DNA from: Morella rubra
Taxonomy: Eukaryota; Streptophyta; Magnoliopsida; Fagales; Myricaceae
NCBI GenBank assembly: GCA_003952965.2
Contig: CM025855.1
Location: 13,459,833 to 13,523,832 of the forward strand
Length of the DNA stretch: 64,000 nt
Direction: 5' to 3'
Shown piece after piece: positions 32,517 to 44,944 of the stretch. Positions within the stretch are counted from its first letter, which is position 1. Every line of letters begins with the position of its first letter. Position numbers and translations under genes: made by a program. Below the pieces are notes generated by a model. The model was not told the DNA's origin, did no database searches, and worked only from the letters and a program-made list of their open reading frames with translations.

Positions 32517-34468
32517 GTGCATGCATGCCCATATGGGTGAGGGACTATGTACAATTACGTTTAACTTGTGTCTTCCCTCCTAGGGATGTATGATCAAACT
32601 AAGTCACCTTAGTCTCTTTGTTTTCTTTTTTCATTTATCGAAGTTAGCATTTGTCTTCTTTTGTGTACTGCTACAGACTTTTGTGTTGTGTTCCTCAGCA
32701 AATATCATTTTTCCAATTATTCAGGGACATCTTTTCACCTCGAAGACACCTTATGTTCTTGAAGTATTTTGACCATCGTATTGATAGTGCTGTCCAGCAC
32801 TGCAACGTTTTCATTTATGGCATTTCCTTTAGGTTCTTTAAACCTTTTTGTAAGTTCTTGGCTTTTCTATAAATCATGTCGTTGCTAGCACAGAAATTCT
32901 ATGAATTCTATTTTTTTTACTCTAAGAACCAGCAGTGTACCCTTTATTGCTACAAAAGTTTCTCAGCATTCCTGTCTTTAGGATACAGAGGTGAATACTA
33001 TATAGATTATTAGTGTTTTTAGAATCCTATTACGAATTACTCTTTGAATACCATCAGAATTCAACATATCTGCTGGTCATATAAATACTTATGTCCTACA
33101 TAGATTACCAAGGGATGATAAGGTGATAAATCCTCGTGATCATAGATGGAACTAGGCGGCTAGCCCCCCAGCCTCTCCAAAAATTGTCCAAAACTTTTAC
33201 TTTGTAGGCATTTATTTTGGGGTTTTTCTGTAGGTTTTCCTTTTGGTTTGAATTTTGGAAGCTCCAAAAATATAGTTCTATTCAATTCACTCCCCTAAGG
33301 TTCAATTCCTAGCTTCATCCCCTGCCGGTGACTGCTAGGATTTTTGCCACACACAACTATCTACAGATAGTCAGAGATGAGATCTCAGTCATACTGCTTA
33401 TTGACCTGTTCATCTTAACCATGAACATTAACCTTTCTGTGGTTTAGGGTACAAATTTTTAAGATGTTACTATATACTTGTTTCCTGAATCCAGGACCAG
33501 ATTTCTAGTTTTTTTTTTGTCATTTACATTTTTCTTTATGTGCACAAGACGATAGTTATATTCCACTCCAAAATCAAAACAGGTCGCTTAGGGTGGATCC
33601 TTATCAGGATCCATAGGAGGTCCAAAAGGGATGGGATTGATCGACATTGAGTATAAGAAGAAAGTTGTGAAGGCACCCTTCTTGCCAAATCATATGTGAC
33701 AAAGTTTTCACTAGGTGTGATCTCTTTTGTTTGTCATCCTTGGAAGCCAGTTGGCAGCTAATGTACATCAGAGCCATTTAGATGAATCTTGTCTAGAGAG
33801 AGAGATGCTCTCGTCTCTTTGTCTAGCCACTTTTCTCTTGATCGCCCTTTCTTCTGTGGCCTTTCCCCTTTTTTGCATTTTTTTTTCTTTCTTGTTTCTC
33901 TTTTTACCAAAGGATTTTGAGACAAAGATGTGCTGCACTCTATCTTCCTTTGGCATATACGTGCGCAAGCTATGTTCTTCTCATCTTCCTTTCCACCACC
34001 TCTCCCAACCCCGGTTCTATTTCCACTGGTGTTTGAGATGTAAGAGCTGCTCTTATTTCAAAGGAATTATGATCTTCACAAGAAGTTAATGTCGTACAAT
34101 TTAATTAACCTCATCTCAAAAGTATCCATTTGAACAAAGTTAAATCTGTACCAGACATTAGTACGCATATATGCAAGGCTTTCAAATTGAGGATTTACTG
34201 CATCAGCTTTTAAGGAGCAAATGTTTGGCTTGGCTTCCCCATTGGGTTGTGTCATTTCCTGCTTTAATTTTACCTTTACCTTTTAATTTTACTTTTCAAA
34301 GTTCACCCTTTCACACTTCTCTTTTCAATCCTTTAGTGAGGTTTTCTTGGCAATTATGGTTCCACCGTAGCTCTAGTGGCCCGTGCATGGAAAAAGTTTC
34401 CCACTCCCACCCCTTCATTGGGATATGATGTCACACAACCATATATTGAAACGTGACGTGTCACGTCG

Positions 34469-34524
34469 TCAATTCTGGTACAAATTTAGATGGAAATCAA
34501 TTCTGGTACAAATTTAGATGGAAA
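34469..34524. repeat. Perfect 28 bp tandem duplication
   Basis: The unit beginning TCAATTCTGGTACAAATTTA is present twice without a mismatch (34469-34496 and 34497-34524). The identity suggests a recent slippage or repair event. Confidence 0.95.
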
Positions 34525-35097
34525 TGTGATGGAGGGAGTGATATTGGAAGCATGGTCTAAATCTAGACAGTAATTTTTAATTTTTCTTTAATTAATTAAA
34601 GTATCTTATAGCTACTTCTCACAAAAGTGTAGGACAGCCATCGCGGTTTAGGCCGAGACTTTTTGATCATGACATACCTTTGTACACATTGGTTTCAAAG
34701 GTATGGGCATGACGCACTCACCTCCTCTTTTTGTGCCATTTTTTTCAGCCTCCTACCGACCTCAGTTTTTCCGGAACCGTTTCCAGCTTTTGCTCCAGCC
34801 AGAGATGTTGGTGTGGTAGTCTTCGGCAATCATCACAGGCCAGTCATCAATACTGTGATGTTCTCCACTGCTGCCACAAAATGTCACAGCAGACGACCAG
34901 GAACAGTTCGTTCCGTGGTCCGTCTCATTGACTGCCATCACTACAGCCAGTCAGGGTTACTGGCTCTACTCTCTAGATCCATTTCCATGTTCTTTGTTCT
35001 TAAAATGCATTGTTATGTCTGATTTTGCGAGGGTACTGAGGATCTCCATGCCCATGGTTTGTACCCTGGTGGTGTTATTCTTCAGATAGATCTTACT

Positions 35098-36230
35098 TTC
35101 TTTTTTTTCTCTGAAAAACTCATTGCATAAAGTAACTAAGGAGCAATTAAAGGGTCGAATTGTCACAGTGGACAACTCTTTTGGGAATGCAAGAAATATT
35201 AACAAAGACTATATTGTTAAAATGAGCGGGCCATTTTGCAAGCTAATGAGCAAGAAAATTTGAACGTCTTGGAACCCAAACCAGAGACCATTTCGAATGC
35301 TCACAAAGAACTTTGCGAAGAGACACAACCATATCTTCAATCTACCAATAGATGGGTTGGGAGGGATGATTCATATCTGAGTAGAGAAGTCGTGAATCAG
35401 GTGATTTTCTGAGCAGAGAAGTTGTGAATCGGATTAAAAAATCACTCGGGGCCAGTTGTTCTCAAGGGCTAATTCAGCAGCTCCGACAGCAACCAAAGCT
35501 TCGCCAACCAATGAATCCGTAGCCATAGATCATTCCATATACACTTACAGAGAGAACTGAAGGAATCTCTACGTGAGATGGCTATGAAAGAGTCTTTACT
35601 TCTAACGGCAACATCATAGTCAATTTTCAACCAACCAGCATCGGGAGGAGACCATTTTCGTCTGCTGCTAATTGTCTGGACTTATTGCCACTTCTTGGTG
35701 GTGATCTGAGTATCGACTAGAAAGTGAAATGAGATTGTTGGGTAAATGGATAGCGGTCCCCTTCATGGAGGAGTTGATTACGGGAATACCAAATTTCGTC
35801 CATGATGATAGCTGCTTGTATAACAAACATTTGCAGGTGAGAGGATGGGATGCCGAGAGAGTCATCGGCGTTGATGATCAACTTAATAAGATCTGCAGGA
35901 GAAGAAGTTGGGAATGAGGTAGCATCCAAAGGCCAAACGAATTTCTCCACAGGATTCTGGTTATAGAGCAATGCTGGAATAAATGCAGAACAATTGTATG
36001 ACTTTCGCATAGAGCGCATAACATCATCTCTTGACTATCATTCGCACCAAATCGGTAGAAAACAGTTGCTCGAACCGGGACTTCCTCAGTAGCAATTTTT
36101 CAAAGGAGGAGTTCTAATCTATCCTGCATTTTAATCTACCATAGGCTTTACCAGTCAGTGTTTCTCATCTACAAATTCACGGTAGCCTCGGAGCCTCTTC
36201 CTGCTTGAGCACTCCCTTCACAGAAAAACC
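35098..36230 (-). pseudogene. LINE ORF2 3' part: zinc-binding region, RNase H and 3' end (left of the copia insertion)
   Basis: Minus-strand reading begins at 36230 with G-F-S-V-K-G, continuing the frame broken by the copia element (other half at 43171). The zinc-binding region shows C-A-L-C-E-S-H-T-I-V-L-H-L-F-Q-H-C (about 36012-35960). It is followed by D-E-I-W-Y-S-R-N-Q-L-L-H-E-G (about 35770) and an RNase H with W-L-K-I-D-Y-D-V-A-V (about 35640) and a V-W-V-P-R-R-S-N-F-L-A-H end (about 35260). Stops and frame changes are present. The 3' end has an A-rich tail on the minus strand (T-run at 35099-35110). It is the same class as the LINE at 15764-17067 but clearly diverged. Confidence 0.8.
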
Positions 36231-37475
36231 AGAAAGTTTATCTGCGGAATAATTCGTATATATTTTCTTCGATCTTTGATCTTAGTCTTCGAATTCTTCA
36301 GATCTTGTTTAGCTCACCACCTGAAAAATTTGTTAGATCTCACAACCTTAGCAGCCCAATTGTTCTGCCTCCTTCCTTTCCACGCCTCACAGCCGTCACA
36401 GGGTTTCTCAAAGTCCTAATGGTCAACTGTATGGAAAAAACTATCTTATAGTCTTTTCTTGAACCCTAGCTGTGATATGGCGTGGGATCATTAGGAATCT
36501 CAAATCTCGGCTGTAGGATCACATAGAAAAACTCTTTTCCATTAATTCCCTTATATTCTTATATCCGAATTTTTGGGCTTCTACTAACTGTGATCATGTC
36601 CATTAACATATTACAATTTACCCCCGAAAAGATTGAGATTGATTTGTGAAATCCCTTTTGCTAACAATATTAACTTATTTATCCTTCCACCATGCTATAT
36701 TCCACATGAGCCAATAGGATCGGAATAATATCACCAATTAAATCCCTAGCTCATATAATTCTTAATTCCAATCTGTAACTTGTTGAACTCCCAAATTGTT
36801 TCCAAAATAATTTATTAATTACACTGGCCAGTGATTTTCCAGAGTTCAACCCCATACAGATTTAATGAATATACTATCTCGTTAAGAGACTGGTGGATTC
36901 CTTATTGAGCATTTATACAAAACTATTTATTATATACAAGACCTAACTTTGTTTGGAATATTTGACCTATAAAGATCATCACCAATGACTCGGTCAAAGC
37001 ACAAGTATACAATAAACAATTCCATACAAACCTCTCAGGTCTAAGGATAATAAGAATTGTGCCGAATATCATTCTCACCATCAGTGATCACTTCCAAAAG
37101 GTATTCATATTTGATCCCGTTCAGTGCATGTACTCTTACATGCACCCACTCGTTTGCTTAAGGTCATACCTCAATGACAGAGTCCATCATCCTATTTAAT
37201 AGAGGCACAACAAGTGTAGACCTATATACATAAAATGTACCTTGGTCTAGAACAAACGTCAAGTAAACAAGGAACCGAAAAGTCATACTCTCCTGCCTTT
37301 GATTCATTAATCATTGGCATGACTTTTCTACAATGTACTTAACAATAAAACTGTGTGACATCTTATGCCACAACATAATATTATAAATAAATAAATAAAC
37401 ACATGTGATAAAACAAAAAATAATCATCTCATAATCATTCTTAAATAAACTAGTTTTTAGGGCATATTTCTTACA
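36231..37475 (-). repeat. 3' LTR of the copia element
   Basis: This LTR is 1245 bp. On the minus strand it begins TGTAAGAAATATGCCC (37475) and ends ACTTTCT (36231). The final A of the usual CA end is changed; the other LTR keeps CTTTCA. Confidence 0.92.
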
Positions 37476-37490
37476 ATCTCCACTTGCACT
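37476..37490 (-). other. Polypurine tract of the copia element
   Basis: On the minus strand, GTGCAAGTGGAGAT sits immediately before the 3' LTR start TGTAAG. The same motif (GTGCAAGTGGGAGAT) precedes the LTR at 53293. Confidence 0.85.
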
Positions 37491-40400
37491 TAAAACCATT
37501 CGTACAAATACTTGACTCCCATTAACTCTAAATGTTTCTTAAACACCTTTTGTGTCAATGCCTTTGTGAACGGGTCTTCAATGTTCTCAGCTGATGCTAT
37601 CTTTTTCATAACCACATCACCCTGGTTCACTATGTCACGTATAAGATGAAACCTTCTTTCTATGTGTTTTGTCCTTTGATGAGCCCTTGGTTCCACCGCC
37701 TGTGCTATAGCACCATTGTTATCACAATAAATGGTGATAGGAAACTCAATCGAAAGGACAACTCAAGTCTTGTATGAATTTATGAATCCATACAGCTTTC
37801 TTTGCAGATTCACTTGCAGCATATATTCTGCTTTAGTGGTGGAGTCAGTAGTACTTTGTTTGAAACTTCTCCAACTCACTGCTCCTTTACCCAACATAAT
37901 ACAAATCAGAGTTGATCTTCTATCATCGTTATCAGATTGAAAATCCGAATCTGTGTATCCTTGGACAATAAGCGAATCCTCACTCCAAACACCAACATGT
38001 AGTGTTTGGTTCTTTTTAAATACTTGAGGATATGCTTAACTGCTGTCCAGTGCTCAGGACCTGGGTTTGATTGATATCTACTCACAACACTAACTGCATG
38101 ACTAATATCGGCCTTGTACAAAGCATTGCATACATGAGGCTCCCTACAGCGAAGCATAAGGACATGACCTCATCTTATCTCTCTCTCTTGTGTCTTTTTG
38201 AAGAGATGAATTTATGCCTAAAAGGTAAGAACCTTTCTTGGCATCCTGCATACTAAACCTTGCCTGTATTTTGTCAATATAGTGGACTTGTGAAAGTCCC
38301 AAAAGCCTCTTTTCTCGGTCTCTAAACAATTTGATTCCAAGAATATAGGACGCTTCCCCAGGTCTTTTATTGAAAAATGGTTCGCCAACCATGTTTTCAC
38401 AGATGACATCGCCCCGACGTCATTCCCATGAGTAGAATATCATCAACATACAAAATCAAAAACATCACTGAACTCCCACTAATCTCCTTGTATACACAAG
38501 GCTTCATCCATGTTTTGCGAAAAACCAAACTCTTTGATCATTTCATCAAAACGCATGTTCCAACAATGCGATGCTGTTTAAGTCCATAAATGGACTTATT
38601 CAATTTGCACACTTTTGCCTCATTATCTGGAGATTGGAAACCTCAGGTTGTTCATATAAATCTCCTCATGGATGTACCCATTCAAAAATGCGGTTTTAAC
38701 ATCCATCTGCCATATCTCATAATCATAATGAGTTGCAATAGACAACAGAATTCTGATGGACTTCATCATAGCCACTGGTGAAAAAGTTTCCTCATAGTCA
38801 ATACCATGTTTTTGAGTATAACCTTTCGCTACCAGTCTGGCTTTAAAGGTCTCTACCTCTCTAGTGGGTCCTCTTTTTCTTTTGAACACCCATTTACAAC
38901 CTATAGGCTTGATGCCTTTTGGTTGATCAACAAGGTCCAAACCTCATTGGAGTACATGGAGTCCATCTCTGATTCCATTGCCACTTTCCAGTGTGCTGCA
39001 TCCTTGTCACATATAGCCTCTTGGTAATTGTATGGATCATCATCCAACCCCAGATTCCATTTGATAAATCTCATTTAGCAATGATAATCTCACTGGAGGT
39101 CTAATTACCCTTTACTACGTCGAGGCTCCTGAGTTCTCAACTCTTCAGACTCATCAGTAGGTTTAGTAATATTTCCTTTCATTGATCTCATCTGCCTGAG
39201 TTACTGGCTCAGCAACTCTTGCTTCCACTTGTATAAGGCAATACTCTTCTTCAAGAAAAGTTGTGTTCCTGCTGATAATTACCTTTTTATCACATGGATC
39301 ATAAAAATGATAACCAGTGGCCATTTTTGGGTAACCCACAAATAGGCATTTATAGTCCTTGATTCCAAGCTTTCCCACATTAAACACTTTAACATGAGCT
39401 GGACATCCCCATACTCTCAAATGATTAAGACTAGGTCTCTTACCAGTCCATAATTCATAAGGAGTTTTTGGAACTGACTTAGTGGGTATCCTGTTTAAGA
39501 TATAAACAGCTGCCTCCAAGGCGTAACCCCAAAAATATATAGGTAATTCAGATATGCTCATCATCGATCGAACCATATCCAATAAGGTTCATTTCTTCTT
39601 TCTGCAACACCATTGTGTTGTGGTGTAGCAGGGGAGTCATTTGAGATATGATGCCTTTATCTCGTAGATATGTCTAAAATCACCAGAGATGTATTCACCT
39701 CCCTGTCAACCTGAGTATCTTGATACTCCTTTCCAATTGGTTTTCACTTCCATTTGAAATTCTTTGAACTTTTCAAAGGTTTCAGATTTTTGTTTCATCA
39801 GGTATAGATAACCATACCTGGAATAATCATCTGTAAAAGTAATGAAATAAGAAAAACCTCCTTTGGCTATGTGGTTAAAGGACCACATACATCAGTGTGT
39901 ACCAACTCCAATAAACTAGTAGCTCTAATCCCTTTTCCCTTAAAAGGGTTCTTGGTCATTTTACCTTCCAAGCAAGGTTCACATATAGGATAGGGTTCAC
40001 CTTCAAAAGGTCTAATGGCCCATCCCTCACCAATCTGTTGATCCTATCAGATTAGCATGACCAAGTCTCAGATGCCACAAATAAGTGGGATTCACATCCC
40101 TCTTCCTTTTCAAGTTGTAACACTGGTATCAGCATCTTTCTCAATATTATTCACAGAGTCTACCATAATATCAAAATATATAAACCATCATCATCCAGAA
40201 GCTACAAACTGATTTTTAAATTTGATAACAAGTTTAGAACCGAAAAATAGTGAATAAACAAGTTTTGAAACTGAGATCAAATTTCTACGAACTTCTGGCA
40301 CATAAAGACAGTCATCCAAAATCAAAGTTTTATTTCTTTGTAGACTCAAGTGAAAAATACCAATGGATGTTGCTGCAACATTTGCAGTCGTTCCCATTCT

Positions 40401-40649
40401 TAACACAATTTCCCCTTTATTCAACCTTCGGGTTTCTTTAAACCCTTGCAACGTATTGCAAATGTGAGAGGTAGCGCCTGAATCGACGCACCAAGAATTT
40501 AATGGAAAATCCATCAAATTCGCTTCTATGATTAGCATATCTTTAGAAGGAATCATATTTCGATCAACAACATTTTGGCCCAGTCCTAAAATATCATATG
40601 AAGGATAAATATATGACATATTGAATCTGCAAAAACAAAGAAAGAACAA
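37490..40649 (-). pseudogene. Ty1/copia pol: protease, integrase, reverse transcriptase, RNase H
   Basis: Minus-strand order: protease with W-C-V-D-S-G-A-T-S-H-I-C-N (40649-40191, active-site D-S-G intact); GAG-pre-integrase region with G-H-A-N (about 40050); integrase core with F-T-D-D-Y-S-R-Y-G-Y (39888-39706); integrase C-terminal part with [10 protein letters not shown] (39582-39163); reverse transcriptase with W-V-F-K-R-K and T-F-S-P-V-A (38940-38623) and catalytic L-Y-V-D-D-I-L-L (about 38440); RNase H with Y-L-K-R-T-K-H-Y and R-T-K-H-I-E-R-R (38157-37490). The integrase segment with the second Asp is frameshifted near 39710. Several frameshifts make it inactive. The order matches Copia (integrase before RT). 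Confidence 0.9.
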
Positions 40650-41938
40650 TCACATGTATTTACATTCCACTAGCATCGGGTTTTTGAATAACTAATGGTA
40701 CCTCCCACTACGACACTGCAATCAAGAAAAATTTAGAATATAACAATTATATTCTGTGTCACTAGTGGGTATCAAGAACTCTTACCTCATATGCACATGA
40801 TCCTATTTTAGTAACCATGGGCACATCTTGTAAAAGCGAATAATAATTATCCATTACGAATTCATCTCATGTCACATACTAATAGCATGTAATTATTCGT
40901 AATTCTTGATATTCCTCTTGGCCACCAAACAAACACGATATTCACTATTTTAGCGTACGTGTTTATTTGATTAAGGGCAACCATCGTCTAAATGAAATGT
41001 AATTTTGAAATGGGTCAGCACTGCTATTTTAATCAACACCTACAACTCCTCATACATCCTCATTTATCTTCCAAAGAAATAAATAAAACAACTATAAAAT
41101 TAAGAAATTGGAATCCCCTATTTTAGTTTCATCCAACCCTCAATAAAATAGAATTCTCATTTACCAACAATGGGTGGCCATGGGATTAGTTTCCTCTAAA
41201 CAATCCCATTTAACCCTTGAATTTTTTTTGAAGTCAAAGTCAACGGTCAAAGTCAAATGTCAACGGTCAAACGGGTTAATGGTCAATGGGTCTGTCTCTC
41301 GGTTCAGGTCCAACCCGATCTGAAATCGTGGAGGTCCAATTGCACGGGCTGGCCCAATTTTAGGCTAGGCCCGTGCGGTGACAAACAGCTTTCTTCCCCT
41401 TTTTTTTTTGAAGTGGCCTAACTATTTGGCCCACTTGGGCTTGGGTCGGGTAGGGCAACTATTGCCCTACCAGAATGGCCCAACGTTTGACCCAGGGCAT
41501 TTCAATGCCTTAGGCGCCACTGGCCCCTTGTGGAATGCAACTGCCTTCGGCCAGCCACTGGCTAGTCTCTGGCCAATCTCCGGTGGCCGCTGCTTACCCT
41601 TTAGGCTCGTTGCTAGCCACCAAAAGGCCCTTAACACTCATGTCTTACACGGGTGTCAAGTGGTGTTCATAGCCCACCATGGCTACGAACGCCACCCACT
41701 GCCGACAGGGATGCCATGTCGCTGGCTCCGGTGTAGCTTTGGCCAATATCTCTGGCGGCACCATGTGACCGTTTACACCAAAAATTTGCATAGTTAACAA
41801 TACGTAAAAGCATAAGGGTTTTTATTCAATCTCAATTTTAATTTATAAAACCATAAACGAAAACAATTTTCGTTTATTCCTATGCAACAATTGTCTAGAT
41901 CTTAAACAAATTTCAAGAGTATGGGGTTCAACTAACTT
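40650..41938 (-). other. Leader of the copia element, without recognisable gag
   Basis: This is where gag should be. Neither a UBN2-type region nor a CCHC zinc knuckle is seen in any minus-strand frame. 40700-41200 is AT-rich non-coding sequence. 41240-41790 is distinctly more GC-rich, with repeated gtcaacggtcaa motifs and several ggcca/tggcc words. A 139-codon ORF on the plus strand (41378-41797) is antisense and has no domain. Confidence 0.6.
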
Positions 41939-41951
41939 GGCTCTGATACCA
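41939..41951 (-). other. Primer-binding site (initiator methionine tRNA type)
   Basis: On the minus strand, TGGTATCAGAGCC begins one base after the 5' LTR end. It is complementary to the 3' end of plant initiator tRNA-Met, the usual primer of plant copia elements. Confidence 0.93.
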
Positions 41952-41952
41952 T

Positions 41953-43170
41953 TGAAAGTTTATTTGCGGAATAATTCAAATATATTTTCTTCGATCTTCG
42001 ATATTAGTCTTCGAATTTTCAATCTTGTTTCGCTACCACTGAAAAATTTGTTAGATCTCACACACTTAGCGGCCCAATTGTTCTGCTTCCTTCCTTTCCA
42101 TGCCTTACAGCCGTCACAGGGCTTCTCAAAGTTCTAATGGCCAACAATTTGGAAAAAACTATCTTATAGTCTTTTCTGAACCTAGCTGTGATATGGCGTG
42201 GGATTTAGGGATCTCAAATCTCGGCGTAGGATCACATGGAAAAACTCTTTTCCATTAATTCCCTTTTATTCTTATATTCTGAATTTTGGGCTTCTACTAA
42301 TTATGATCATGTCATTAACATATCACAATTTACTCCCGAGAAATGAGATTGATTTGTGAAATCCCTTTTGCTAACAATATTAACTTATTTATCCTTCCAC
42401 CATGCTATATTCACATGAGCCAATAGGATCAGAATAATATCACCGATTAAATCCCTAGCTCATATAACCTTAATTCAAATCTGTAACTTGTTGAACTCCC
42501 AAATTGTTTCCAAAACAATTTATTAATTACACTGGCCAGTGATTTTCAGAGTTCAACCCCATACAATTTAATGAATATACTATCTCGTTAAGAGACTGGA
42601 GGATTCCTTATTGAGCATTTATACAAAACTATTTACTATATACAGACCCAACTTTGTCTGGAATATTTGACCTATAAAGATCATCACCAAATGACTCGGT
42701 CAGAGCACAAGTATACAACAAACAATTCCATACAAACTCTCAGGTCTAAGGATACTATAAGTCGATTGTGCCGAATATCATTCTCACCATCGGTGATCAC
42801 TTCTAGAAGATATTCATATTTGATCCCGTTCAATGCATGTACTCTTACAGTGCATCCACTCGTTTGCTTAAGGTCACCACCTCAATGACGGAGTCCATCA
42901 TCCTATTTAATAGAGGCACAACGTGTAGACCTATATACATAAACATGTACCTTGGTCTAGAACAAACGTTAAGTAAACAAGGAACCGAAAAGTCATACTC
43001 TCCGCCTTTGATTCATTAATCATTGGCATGACTTCTTTTACAATAAAACTGTGTGACATCTTATGCACAACATAATATCTATAAATAAATAAACACATGT
43101 GACAAAACAAAAGAAATAATTATTTTATAATCATTCTTAAATAAACTGGTTTTAGGGCATATTTCTTACA
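41953..43170 (-). repeat. 5' LTR of the copia element
   Basis: This LTR is 1218 bp. On the minus strand it begins TGTAAGAAATATGCCC (43170) and ends CTTTCA (41953). It matches 36231-37475 throughout with scattered substitutions and small indels. Confidence 0.93.
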
Positions 43171-44165
43171 AAACCTCCTTTTGAGTCATCTATCCAGATC
43201 ACTATATCAGCCTCTTGATGTTGAGGTGGTTTTAGCCAGAGTATATGTTGAGTGGTAAGGTTGTAAAAAATACAAGGGAGTAAATCCAAATTCCATTCTC
43301 CTGTCTCTGGATCAATAAGATTAGAGATCGTTTGGACTTGGGGGAGTTGGGTGCTAGAAATTATTAGGTGAGGGAGAAAGCCAGGAAGGGTTGGAATCTA
43401 GGGAGAGGTTTTGATATTTAAAGTAGAACCATTCCTTGGGAGATGGTAGATATTGTTGCATAGCAAATCCTTTACTTGGCATTGGAGAGGTGCGTGATCT
43501 GAAGTAATTCGGGGTAGATGAGTAATGAGAGCCCGAGGAAACAGTTAGTAAAGCTAGCCACCTAGTATCCCGATGAAGATCAACCAAGGGCCAGAGAAGC
43601 AAGAGCCAAGATCTGAGAGCCATGAAGAGCATGGATGAAAGATAACAACCAAGGTTGATAAACAGGGCTGTCGCATACTAGAATGCTAATCGAATACCAA
43701 GTTACCATCAGAAGATCAAAGTCATGTTCTGTTTCCCCGAAGTTTGAAGAGGAAGGAGAGGCCATGGAGAAAACAAAGAAGGAAAAGGGAAGAGGAGAGA
43801 GGATGACTATAGAGTGGGAAAGAGAGAAAGAGATAAGGACAGGATAGACACGGTAAAGGGGGGGGGGACAAACAAAAGACAAACTTAGGGCAGAAGATAT
43901 AAAGGAGAGGGAAGGAGAGGAAGTCCCAAGGGAGTAAAAAAGGAAAGATCAAAAGGGAAGGGAGGGGCGGATAGGGAGATGAAGCTGGTAGAGAGGATAA
44001 GAGTTGAGGGAAGGAACAATGACAGTGGGAGGGAGAAAAGAGGAGAGATGAGAGATGAGAGGTTATAGAGCAGACCAGGGTGGGGAGGGGTGGAGGAGGA
44101 AAGGGGGTCGTAAAAGGACAGGAAGGAGGAAAAACTATAGAGAACCCTTATAGAGAGAGCAGGGT
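43171..44165 (-). pseudogene. LINE 5' part with endonuclease pieces (right of the copia insertion)
   Basis: Minus-strand reading: a pyrimidine-rich leader (44165-43765), an ATG context at 43762 (M-A-S-P-S-S), then endonuclease-like pieces P-W-L-I-F-I (about 43590) and L-P-R-I-T-S-D-H-A-P (about 43505). The latter is the plant LINE endonuclease signature ending in S-D-H. Within about 60 bp it jumps to N-G-S-T-L-N-I-K, then E-T-G-E-W-N-L-D-L-L and V-I-W-I-D-D-S-K-G-G (43171). This is the sequence just before the zinc-binding region. The reverse transcriptase between them is missing. It was one unit with 35098-36230 before the copia insertion. The 5' limit is uncertain. Confidence 0.68.
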
Positions 44166-44944
44166 GCACCTCAAGTACATACGCTGAGTGAATGTTCCCA
44201 TGAAGTGCCCCTATTGTAAGCTTTCTCTCTATGTCTATGCATTAAACCACTCTGTGGATACTCTCTTGATTTTTCTAACCAAGCGAAGAGCATCTGAAGG
44301 TTATTATATGCTCATGAATGGCCTTATTAGTGTTTGGTCCATTAATAAAGGCCAATGGAGTGGAGTATCGTATTTTTACGGGGTCGGTGGAGCTACTACC
44401 AAAGATGCAAGGTATAAATCTCCATGAGGAAGGAAATGTGAATTCAAAGCCATGTGGTGAGATCAGTAGTGGAGATATTTCTGAGTCGGATTCAGTTCGC
44501 TGAGAGACTCCACTGCCTTTAAATCTGATAGTGATGGCCGAGGAGGGGGAGCCCTCGAATTACATGGGGAATCTGGACCAGGGGTGTCTGGTGGGGTTTG
44601 ATTTTGTTAGAGGACAACAAAATTGTGATTCCTTGAAAATGGTTTCTGATGTCAACAATTTTGACAAAATTAGAGAACTATTGGCCGTTAGTCAGGACTC
44701 ATGTCCTGTGGTGGTGAATATTGATTGCTATGGATTTTCAAAGCCACGTGGAGTTCTATATTAGTAAAGAGAAGGCTGTAAGGCAGAAGTTGAAGGCTTC
44801 GGGGAGTGGATCGGATATTGAAGTGGATCTTTTTAATATTCGGGCGGGCAAGGAGTTTGCCTAGAAAACCTAGGATGTCTGTAGTCAAGAATGGGCCTAG
44901 GCCCACTCTATGGGGCAAGGGGCCCTAACCTTTAATTCCAAGGC
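44166..44944. other. Unassigned stretch between the LINE and the family B Sirevirus
   Basis: Short plus-strand ORFs (44188-44427, 44531-44764) have no recognised domain. The latter contains M-A-E-E-G-E-P-S-N-Y and an aspartate-rich middle. It could be a degraded ORF1-like piece of another LINE, but the evidence is weak. Confidence 0.3.

Larger units (their letters stand above)
31488..35097 (+). other. 3' flank of the host gene and intergenic DNA
   Basis: T-rich sequence without convincing coding potential. The ORFs (for example 33727-34089) lack domains and are rich in F/L/S from T-runs. A (CT)n microsatellite is at 32492-32516. A perfect 28 bp tandem duplication lies at 34469-34524, with an ACGTGAC/GTCACGT inverted repeat just before it (34451-34466). 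The first part may be 3' untranslated sequence; no polyadenylation site could be fixed. Confidence 0.55.
36231..43170 (-). mobile_element. Ty1/copia retrotransposon with two LTRs, inserted in a LINE; target duplication AAACC
   Basis: LTRs lie at 36231-37475 and 41953-43170. A primer-binding site follows the 5' LTR (41939-41951), and a polypurine tract precedes the 3' LTR. AAACC is present on both sides (36226-36230 and 43171-43175). Pol lies on the minus strand from about 40649 to 37490. The 1.3 kb between primer-binding site and protease has no gag. Two other LTRs of the family are in the window (2798-4041 and 53293-54574). The insertion split a LINE reading frame between G-G and F-S-V-K. 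Confidence 0.95.

Noticed and set aside
33727..34089. 120-codon ORF downstream of the host gene
   Set aside because: Composition is dominated by F, L and S from T-rich DNA; no domain, and no splice structure seen.
41378..41797. 139-codon ORF on the plus strand inside the copia leader
   Set aside because: Antisense to the element, no recognised domain, and in a GC-rich stretch where long ORFs arise by chance.
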